A program made the translations under genes and the position numbers. From Dermatophilaceae bacterium (lineage in GTDB: Bacteria > Actinomycetota > Actinomycetes > Actinomycetales > Dermatophilaceae): a DNA stretch of 6,031 bases. The stretch spans positions 1 through 6,031 of the forward strand of contig JABFXB010000085.1 of the NCBI GenBank assembly GCA_013361975.1. Reading direction: 5' to 3'. Below are positions 1-4,961 of the stretch, one piece after another (position 1 is the first letter of the stretch; every line of letters begins with the position of its first letter). The notes below the pieces were generated by a model. The model saw only the letters and a list, made by a program, of their open reading frames with translations. It made no database searches and was not told the origin of the DNA.

Positions 1-1
1 C

Positions 2-386
2 TACATCTTCCTCATGCGGCAGTTCTTCCTCGGCATCCCCCGCGAGCTGTTCGAGGCCGCGCGCATCGACGGGTGCAGCCACTTCGGCCTCTTCCGTCGG
101 ATCGCGCTGCCGCTCTGCCGCCCCGCCCTCGTCATCGTGTTCATCTTCGAGCTGCAGGCGAGCTGGTCCGACCTGCTCAAGCCCCTCATCTACCTGCAGA
201 CCGAGGACTACTTCACGATGCCGGGGGCTGAAGCAGGTCATCGACGGCTTCGCCCTGTCAGGCGAGTACCACTGAGAGATCGCCATGGCTGCGACGCTCG
301 TGGCCACGCTGCCCATGATCGTCGTGTTCGCCTTCGGCCAGCGGTACTTCATGGAGGGGCTGGCCACCACCGCGAAACAGGGCTGA
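2..386 (+). pseudogene. Carbohydrate ABC transporter permease (MalG-like), C-terminal part, disrupted
   Basis: This is the C-terminal end of an inner-membrane permease of a sugar ABC importer; its start lies left of the window. The first part, in the frame beginning at position 2, carries the cytoplasmic EAA loop that docks with the ATPase (FEAARIDGCSHFGLFRRIAL followed by P), then a membrane segment (ALVIVFIFELQASW) and the usual FTMP at the end of a periplasmic loop. At about 221-228 the reading frame changes by +1, and the family sequence resumes as GLKQVIDGFALSGEYH. It then hits an in-frame TGA at 273-275 where Trp would be expected, and continues as EIAMAATLVATLPMIVVFAF and QRYFMEGLATT to a TGA at 384-386. 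Two separate lesions argue for a true pseudogene rather than one sequencing error. The lost last membrane helix would probably abolish function. The sugar cannot be told. Confidence 0.87.
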
Positions 387-401
387 GTTTGCCCGTGCCC
401 C

Positions 402-423
402 GTGCCGGGTATCCCCTCGGCAC
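402..423 (+). terminator. Weak inverted repeat after the permease remnant
   Basis: Six-base arms GTGCCG (402-407) and CGGCAC (418-423) flank a ten-base loop, 15 nt after the permease stop. No T-run follows. It could be an old terminator of the transporter operon or simply chance in GC-rich DNA. Confidence 0.25.
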
Positions 424-450
424 AAGCGAACTCATCGTCGAGCAGGCAGC

Positions 451-456
451 GGAGGT
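451..456 (+). promoter_or_regulatory. Ribosome binding site for the Cys-rich protein
   Basis: GGAGGT lies five bases before the ATG at 462. It decides the start: the frame is open back to a GTG at 402, but that codon has no comparable site. Confidence 0.85.
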
Positions 457-461
457 GCCCT

Positions 462-707
462 ATGGCCAGGTGCGACATGTGCGGCAACGACTACGACCGG
501 TCCTTCACGATCACCCGCGGCGACCGCACCGCGACGTACGACAGCCTCGAGTGCGCGATCAGCGCCTGGGCACCCGCGTGCGGCAACTGCGGGTGCCGCA
601 TCCTGGGTCACGGCGTGGAGGTGGGCGAGGCGGTGTACTGCTGCTCCCACTGCGCCCGCGCGGCCGAAGGCGTCACGCACAGCGACCACGTGCGGTCCCA
701 GCGCTGA
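462..707 (+). CDS. Small Cys-rich zinc-binding protein (metallothionein-like), 81 aa
   Basis: This is an 81-residue soluble protein with nine cysteines. CxxC pairs occur at 4/7 and 40/43, with further Cys at 31, 45, 60, 61 and 64, and His at 50 and 63. The order is CDMCGNDYD, then DSLECAI, then CGNCGCRILGHGVE, then YCCSHCA. The spacing suggests one or two zinc-ribbon or treble-clef sites. I recall similar short proteins in many actinobacteria, annotated as hypothetical or metallothionein-like; the GHGVE...YCCxHCA end resembles the metal-binding knuckle of bacterial metallothioneins. Metal storage, a zinc-dependent regulatory role or a protein-binding role are all possible. The start is fixed by the GGAGGT site. 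The gene stands alone, 75 nt after the permease remnant and convergent with the P450 gene. No signal peptide or membrane segment is seen. Confidence 0.85.
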   Translation: MARCDMCGNDYDRSFTITRGDRTATYDSLECAISAWAPACGNCGCRILGHGVEVGEAVYCCSHCARAAEGVTHSDHVRSQR

Positions 708-731
708 TGCCCAAACCCACGAGGCGGCCAC

Positions 732-775
732 CATCGAGAAAGCGATTCGTCCGCGGGCGGATCGCTTTCTCGATG
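732..775. terminator. Strong bidirectional hairpin terminator between convergent genes
   Basis: Arms 732-746 and 761-775 are perfect 15-bp reverse complements (CATCGAGAAAGCGAT and its complement). The loop contains a further CCG/CGG pairing at 751-753 and 758-760, with a four-base bulge (747-750) on the left side. The hairpin sits between the + strand stop at 707 and the - strand stop at 777-779, exactly where a shared terminator is expected. There is no clear T-run on either side, which is common for actinobacterial hairpin terminators. Confidence 0.85.
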
Positions 776-776
776 C

Positions 777-2060
777 TCAGGCGGCCGGGTCGTCCAGGGT
801 GATGACGACACCCGAACGTGGCAGCGCCGGCACCCGGCCCCACGACCAGCCGGCGTCCTGGCTCCTGTCGAGCCGGCCGTCGAGCTCGGCCAGCCGCGCG
901 ATGGTGAGGGCCAGCAGACCGACCGTCACCAGCTCGCCCGGGCAGCGGTGCCCCGTCTCGGGCCGGCCGCCGCCCTGCGGCACGAACGGCGGGCTCCACT
1001 CCGCGCCGGTGCCGAGGAAGCGCTCCGGGTCGAACGTGTTGGGGCTCGGCCACTCCTGCGGGTCGTGGTTGGTCGCCATGACGTCGAGCAGCACCCGCCG
1101 TCCCGCCGGGATGGGGCACTGCTCGAAGGAGGTGGACTGCCTGGCCACGGCAGCGAGCAGGGGCACGAACGGGTAGAGACGGCGTACCTCCTGGGCGAAG
1201 GCGGTCGCGAGCGGGCCGGCGACAGCGCTGCCCCGCTCCCGCACCTCGGCCGACACCCGGGCACGCCACTCCGGCTGGTCGGCGAGTGCCAGGGCCGCGA
1301 AGGCCGCGAACCGCGCCACCGCGACGGTGGGCCGCAGCACGTTCTGCAGCTCGACGCCGGCCGTGTGGGCATCGAGCAGCTCACCGTCGGTCCCTCGCTG
1401 GCGAGACACGCGCTCGAGCACCGAGTCAGCAGGCGGCGTGCGCCGGCCCTCGCGCACGTCGCGCACCAGCCGGGCGGCCCAGCGGTCGCACGCCAGGCGT
1501 CGACGCCACGCGGAGAGGTAGGGCAGTCCCGGGGTGGCGAAGCCGTCGACGATCCTCGCCAGGTCGCGGGCGACCCGCAGCTCGCGGCGGGGCGGCACGT
1601 CGACGCCGGCCCAGCGGAGGACGGCCCGACCGTAGACCTCCGTCGTCGTCGGGTAGACGACGCCCTTGCCGTCCCCGCGCCACACGCGGATGGCCTCGAC
1701 GAGGAGCTCGTCGGCGAGGTCCATCAGGTCCGCAACGCCCTTCTCGTCCATGAGGGCGTCGACGAACATCGCCTTGCGCTGCTGGTGCTCGTCGCCGTCG
1801 AGCCCGTGCACGGCGCCCCGGCCGAAGAGCGGTCGTGCGACCGCGGCTGGCATGGCGCGGCGCCGCCTCATCAGAGTCTGGTCGTAGAAGAGGCGTACGC
1901 CGTCGGGCCCGCCGACCACGGTCGCCGGCCTGCCGAGCAGGCGCACCGACACGGCATACCTGGGACGCCTCGCCGCCTCGTCGGACGACCTCCGTCGGCG
2001 CGCCCAGGCCGTGAACACGTAGCCGCGGCGGACGAGATCGACCGTCTGGTCGAGAAGCAT
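777..2060 (-). CDS. CYP152-family cytochrome P450 peroxygenase (fatty acid hydroxylase/decarboxylase type), 427 aa
   Basis: This is a heme-thiolate enzyme of the CYP152 type, which uses H2O2 to hydroxylate long-chain fatty acids at alpha or beta carbon or to decarboxylate them to terminal alkenes. Visible marks are the N-terminal GY(V/L)F and SVRLLG region, LFGRGAVHGLDGDEHQQRK (78-96), the I-helix NVLRPTVAV in which R243-P244 replace the usual acid-alcohol pair, ExxR at E291-R294, FDPERF (343-348), and the heme loop VPQGGG...GHRCPGE with ligand Cys373. His85 and Phe79 match OleT of Jeotgalicoccus; the hydroxylase P450-BS-beta has Gln85. Length fits the family (about 417-422). The ATG at 2060 has GGAGGT five bases upstream. 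No ferredoxin or reductase gene is visible, in line with peroxide use. The gene ends at the shared terminator and follows the SRPBCC gene after 197 nt, so it may be the last operon gene or have its own promoter. Family is confident; product is not. Confidence 0.95.
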   Translation of the reverse strand: MLLDQTVDLVRRGYVFTAWARRRRSSDEAARRPRYAVSVRLLGRPATVVGGPDGVRLFYDQTLMRRRRAMPAAVARPLFGRGAVHGLDGDEHQQRKAMFVDALMDEKGVADLMDLADELLVEAIRVWRGDGKGVVYPTTTEVYGRAVLRWAGVDVPPRRELRVARDLARIVDGFATPGLPYLSAWRRRLACDRWAARLVRDVREGRRTPPADSVLERVSRQRGTDGELLDAHTAGVELQNVLRPTVAVARFAAFAALALADQPEWRARVSAEVRERGSAVAGPLATAFAQEVRRLYPFVPLLAAVARQSTSFEQCPIPAGRRVLLDVMATNHDPQEWPSPNTFDPERFLGTGAEWSPPFVPQGGGRPETGHRCPGELVTVGLLALTIARLAELDGRLDRSQDAGWSWGRVPALPRSGVVITLDDPAA

Positions 2061-2065
2061 GGCTG

Positions 2066-2071
2066 ACCTCC
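2066..2071 (-). promoter_or_regulatory. Ribosome binding site for the P450
   Basis: GGAGGT on the minus strand lies five bases before the ATG at 2060-2058. It fixes the start, although the same frame stays open upstream to about 2540. The 197-nt stretch up to the SRPBCC stop shows no convincing -35/-10 pair and no recognised gene. Confidence 0.85.
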
Positions 2072-2257
2072 AGGGTGGCTCGCAGCCCGCGTACCCGCCC
2101 TGCGCGCGTCGAACCGCGCGGGGCTGCCGTCCCACCTGGCCACCGCTGGGTCGACGACGCAACGATGGGACCTGCGCACCAGCCCGCTGCACCCGCGTCG
2201 CGGCGGGGATGCGCCACACGCTGTCGCGCGATCTCGTGCACCGAGGCGACGATCCCG

Positions 2258-2704
2258 CTACGGCACGTCCGCTCCGGCGCGCTCCACGAGGATCGCGAGC
2301 CGCGCGAGCGCCTCCCGGTTGCGCTGGTCGAGGGCGAGGTCGCGCAGGATGCGCGGGATGAGCAGCGCCGGCCCCTTGACGGCGTCCTCCTCCATCGTGA
2401 CCTCCGTGTCCTCCCCCTGCTGACGGCAGGTGACCCGGACGACGCCCTCGCCGGACGGCCAGGCGCGCACCGTCAGCTCGAGCAGGGTGGGCCGCTCCGA
2501 GCGGACGACCGTGGTCAGGTCGTTGATGAGCAGCGGCCACGCGCCCACCGAGTGGTGGATCTCCGCGCCCTCGTCGGGCCAGTCGGGTGTGACGTCACGC
2601 ACCCGCGAGGCACCGACGACCCACTGGCTGTAGCTCCACCCGTTGGCCAGGACGTCGAAGACCCGGTCGGGCGAGCCGTGGATGATGCGCTTGGTCGTGC
2701 TCAC
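2258..2704 (-). CDS. SRPBCC family (START-like, polyketide cyclase/dehydrase type) protein, 148 aa
   Basis: This is a small alpha/beta protein of the SRPBCC superfamily, which folds as a helix-grip with a deep pocket for a hydrophobic ligand. It starts with the typical strand and helix (KRIIHGSPDRVFDVLANGWS), then YSQWVVGASRVRDVTPDWP, GAEIHHSVGAWPLLINDLTT and a run of strands (LLELTVRAWP, GVVRVTCRQQ, TEVTMEEDAV). It closes with a long helix (LRDLALDQRNREALARLAIL) that would cover the pocket. Length is normal. The GTG start lies in a GTGA overlap with the stop of the upstream oxidoreductase and has GGAGA (2710-2714) five bases upstream, so the two are translationally coupled. Coupling suggests that it binds the substrate or product of the flavoprotein. 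No catalytic residues can be named, so it could be a lipid carrier, a cyclase or a binding protein. Confidence 0.9.
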   Translation of the reverse strand: MSTTKRIIHGSPDRVFDVLANGWSYSQWVVGASRVRDVTPDWPDEGAEIHHSVGAWPLLINDLTTVVRSERPTLLELTVRAWPSGEGVVRVTCRQQGEDTEVTMEEDAVKGPALLIPRILRDLALDQRNREALARLAILVERAGADVP

Positions 2705-4299
2705 GATCGTCTCCAAGGTGTGCGAATCCGGTGGTGCCACAGGGCTGCCCTGGCGGCGTTGGCGCCACAGGCGCCGTGCACGCCGCCGCCGGGGTGCGCC
2801 GACGCGGAGGCCAGGTAGAGGCCGCGAACCGGGGTCTCGGCCCGTCCCGAGCCGGCGACGGGGCGGAAGACCAGCTGCTGGTGCAGGCCCGCCGTGCCAC
2901 CGTTGATGGCTCCACCGACCAGGTTGCGGTCCATGGACTCGAGCTGTCGGGGGCCCAGCACCCGTCGCGCCGTGATGCGGTCGCGGAAGCCGGGGGCGCG
3001 GCTCTCGATGCGCGCCTCGACCCGCTCGGCCATCGCCTCCAGATCGGCTTCGTCCCACGTGCCGCGGACGCGAGGCAGCCCGTCGCCCTCGGTCGCTGCG
3101 TCGCCGCGGACGCGTTGTGGCACATGGGTGTAGGCCCAGAGGGCCTCGCCGCCGTCGGGCACGCGGGTGGGGTCGGCGACGCCCATCTGGCCCACGAGCA
3201 GGAAGGGCCGTTCGGGCACGAGCCCGGCCGCGACCTTGCCGCCGGTCAGCGACAGCTGGTCGAGGGAGTCGGCGATGTGCACGGTGCCCGGCAGGGCCTC
3301 GGGCGCCCCTTCCCAGGGCACCGGCCCGTCCAGGGCCCAGTCGACCTTCACGGTCGAGGGGTCCCACTCGAACCGCTGCATGCGGTGCCGCAGCCGGGAG
3401 GGCAGCTGGTCCCAGCCGACCAGCCCTCCGTAGAGCGCGGGTGCCGACACGTCGGCGAGGACGGCGCGTCGGACGGTGATCTCTCGCGAGGGCGTGCGCA
3501 CGCCGACCGCACGGCCCTCGTCGACGCGTACGCCGGTGGCGGGCTCGCGCAGGCTCAGCTCGCCACCCTTCTGCTGGAGGCGGCGCACCAGGGCGCCCGA
3601 GAAGCTCGCGGCCCCGCCGCGAGGCACGGGGAAGCCGACGCTCTGGCCGAGCAGGACGAGGAGCAGGCCCATGACCCCCGATCCCGGCGCCTCCAGCCCG
3701 ATGTCGGCGTGCGCCGCGTTGCCGGCGATGAGCAGGCGCGCCGACTCTCCGCCGAACAGCTTCTCGACGAGGGTGCGCGCGGGCATGAGCATCTCGCGCA
3801 CGAGCTCGAACCCCCCGGGTCGCAGCACCTGCGTCGCGAGGCCAGCGCCTCCCCGGACCGGCGGGAAGGGGGTCAGGAGACACCGGATGAGGTCGTCGCC
3901 CACGCGGTCCCAGGTGTCGCAGAGCTGCAGCCACGCGTCACCGTCGCCGGGGCAGTCGGCATCGAGGGACCTGGCGGTGTCGTGCCGGTCGCGGTGGAGG
4001 ACCCCCCACCGGCCGTCCGGGAAGGAGTGCCCCACGACCGACGGCGCCTGCACCCACTCGAGACCGTGCTGCTCGAGCTGGAGGCCGCCGATGGTGGGCG
4101 AGCCCGCGGCGAGCGGGTAGAACGAGCTGAAGGTGTCGTGCACGTAGTCCGGCGCGACGCTGGCGTCGCTCCACACGGCCCCGCCGGGGTGGTCCTGCTC
4201 CTCGAGCACGACCACCGACCACCCTGCGTCGACGAGCAGGTTGGCGGCCACGAGGCCGTTGGGTCCGCTTCCGATCACCACGGCGTCGGTCGTCGTCAC
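2701..4299 (-). CDS. FAD-dependent oxidoreductase, phytoene-desaturase-like (CrtI/PYROXD2 type), 532 aa
   Basis: This is a flavoprotein of the phytoene dehydrogenase-like group (COG1233 type). Residues 6-19 form the Rossmann dinucleotide motif (AVVIGSGPNGLVAA, GxGxxG at 10-15) with the ribose-binding acid at E33/E34, followed by HPGG (37-40). The mid-region ENxAH-like stretch GNAAHADIGLEAPG (193-206), the FPVPRGGA segment (223-230) and a second FAD-binding end at 492-515 (RGLYLASASAHPGGGVHGAC) are typical. Length is usual for the group. Members desaturate or isomerise carotenoids or oxidise other lipids; many are uncharacterised, and no other carotenoid gene (crtB, crtE) is visible here, so a carotenoid role is not supported. 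GTG at 4299 with GAGAGG (4305-4310) is preferred; an ATG at 4383 would add 28 residues unlike the family. It is first in the leftward gene group and its stop overlaps the SRPBCC start. Confidence 0.93.
   Translation of the reverse strand: MTTTDAVVIGSGPNGLVAANLLVDAGWSVVVLEEQDHPGGAVWSDASVAPDYVHDTFSSFYPLAAGSPTIGGLQLEQHGLEWVQAPSVVGHSFPDGRWGVLHRDRHDTARSLDADCPGDGDAWLQLCDTWDRVGDDLIRCLLTPFPPVRGGAGLATQVLRPGGFELVREMLMPARTLVEKLFGGESARLLIAGNAAHADIGLEAPGSGVMGLLLVLLGQSVGFPVPRGGAASFSGALVRRLQQKGGELSLREPATGVRVDEGRAVGVRTPSREITVRRAVLADVSAPALYGGLVGWDQLPSRLRHRMQRFEWDPSTVKVDWALDGPVPWEGAPEALPGTVHIADSLDQLSLTGGKVAAGLVPERPFLLVGQMGVADPTRVPDGGEALWAYTHVPQRVRGDAATEGDGLPRVRGTWDEADLEAMAERVEARIESRAPGFRDRITARRVLGPRQLESMDRNLVGGAINGGTAGLHQQLVFRPVAGSGRAETPVRGLYLASASAHPGGGVHGACGANAARAALWHHRIRTPWRRS
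2710..2714 (-). promoter_or_regulatory. Ribosome binding site supporting the GTG start of the SRPBCC gene
   Basis: GGAGA on the minus strand lies five bases before the GTG at 2704-2702, inside the end of the oxidoreductase gene. No ATG fits: the frame runs far upstream through the oxidoreductase without a family-like sequence. Confidence 0.7.
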
Positions 4300-4304
4300 G
4301 TCGT

Positions 4305-4310
4305 CCTCTC
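4305..4310 (-). promoter_or_regulatory. Ribosome binding site supporting the GTG start of the oxidoreductase
   Basis: GAGAGG on the minus strand lies five bases before the GTG at 4299-4297. The start puts the first beta strand of the Rossmann fold at residues 5-9, as expected. The promoter must lie in 4311-4478, but no clear -35/-10 pair can be named. Confidence 0.6.
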
Positions 4311-4401
4311 GCTGCCCGGGGCGCTGCCGCTCGTCTCCTACCCCGACGGCCGGACGACCAAACGCGGTCACGAACAGGCACACGGCGGCGACGGGGCAGG
4401 C

Positions 4402-4473
4402 GTGCAGACACCATCAGGAGGGCGCGGGCCGGCCCCACTCGTCCTCGTGACCGGTGGTTCGAGCGGTATCGGG
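4402..4473 (+). pseudogene. Truncated start of a short-chain dehydrogenase/reductase (SDR) gene
   Basis: In the spacer between two leftward genes, the + strand encodes PLVLVTGGSSGIG (residues 12-24 when counted from the GTG at 4402). This is the first beta strand and the TGxxxGIG cofactor motif of classical SDR enzymes, placed at the right distance from a start codon. After the GIG the family sequence stops: the next residues (PAHTTSACVE) do not resemble an SDR helix, and five bases later (4479) the stop codon of the opposing 160-aa gene begins. I read this as the 5' stub of an SDR gene cut by deletion or recombination. The GTG is the likeliest start, but only a weak G-rich site precedes it. 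A chance match is possible given the short length, but eleven consecutive fitting residues make it unlikely. Confidence 0.6.
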
Positions 4474-4478
4474 CCTGC

Positions 4479-4961
4479 TCACACGACGAGCGCCTGCGTC
4501 GAGACCTCCTTGATCTTCGCGTTGGCCCAGGTCATCTGCCGCTTCGTGTCGCTCTGGCACCGTGTCGCCAGCTCCACGAGCTCGTCGTGCACGATCGCCT
4601 GGGCCGCCTGACCCACCATCTCCCAGTCGGTGAGCACTCCGGAGGCCCGCAGGTAGACGGCCTTGAGGTCGCGCACCATGACCAGCTCGGCGTCCTTGGC
4701 GCGGCCCATCCGCTCCGACGCCCAGCGCCGGGCCTGGTCGACGAGCGCCGGCGTGCCGTCCGGGGCCGGCTCGAGGTTCTCACCGAACTGCGTTGCGATC
4801 GAAGCGACCTCGCGCACGTGACGCATCGACCAGTCGGCGAGGTCGTAGCCGAGGTGCTGGATCTCGTGGTCGACGTGGTGCTCGTCGGCAAGGCGCATGA
4901 GAGCCTTCGCCAGCTCCGTCTCGTCGTGGTGCAGGTCGCGCAGGACCATCCCGATCTTCAT
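4479..4961 (-). CDS. Helical protein of unknown function, partner of the molybdoenzyme, 160 aa
   Basis: I do not recognise a named family. The 160 residues look almost wholly alpha-helical and soluble, without signal peptide or membrane segment. The N-terminal half is rich in His and acidic residues: RDLHHDETELAKAL (8-21), then DEHHVDHEIQHLGYDLADWS (26-45), then RHVREVA (47-53). A Pro/Gly-rich break at 65-71 separates a second half with helices at about 72-104 and 111-135, including HDELVEL (125-131). The spacing of E and H residues would suit a ferritin-like or hemerythrin-like bundle, but this is a guess from pattern only. The ATG is preceded by GGGAG (4968-4972) and sits in an ATGA overlap with the stop of the molybdopterin oxidoreductase, so the two are coupled. 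A chaperone, small subunit or metal-binding role for that enzyme is plausible. No terminator hairpin is obvious after it. Confidence 0.88.
   Translation of the reverse strand: MKIGMVLRDLHHDETELAKALMRLADEHHVDHEIQHLGYDLADWSMRHVREVASIATQFGENLEPAPDGTPALVDQARRWASERMGRAKDAELVMVRDLKAVYLRASGVLTDWEMVGQAAQAIVHDELVELATRCQSDTKRQMTWANAKIKEVSTQALVV

Noticed and set aside
14..802. A single 262-aa + strand open frame beginning in the ABC permease
   Set aside because: Only its first ~70 residues match the permease; beyond the frame change near 224 it is Arg/His-rich out-of-frame translation, while the permease sequence continues in another frame.
948..2066. A 372-aa + strand open frame opposite the P450
   Set aside because: Antisense shadow: no recognisable motif, no ribosome binding site, and the opposite strand encodes a full P450.
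2061..2540. N-terminal extension of the P450 to 587 aa
   Set aside because: The added residues overlap the SRPBCC gene in another frame, are low-complexity and unlike CYP152, and the ATG at 2060 has a perfect ribosome binding site.
2701..4299. Carotenoid biosynthesis gene crtI
   Set aside because: The family resemblance is to the broad phytoene-dehydrogenase-like group, and no crtB, crtE or crtY neighbour is present, so no gene symbol was assigned.
4300..4401. A promoter for the oxidoreductase gene (TTGGTC and TAGGAG-like hexamers on the minus strand)
   Set aside because: The spacing is about 15 nt and the -10 match is poor, so it cannot be told from chance in GC-rich DNA.
2731..4611. A 626-aa + strand open frame opposite the FAD oxidoreductase
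   Set aside because: It is an antisense shadow of a recognisable gene, rich in Gly/Arg/Ala/His without family motifs. Only its part in the spacer (SDR stub) is kept.
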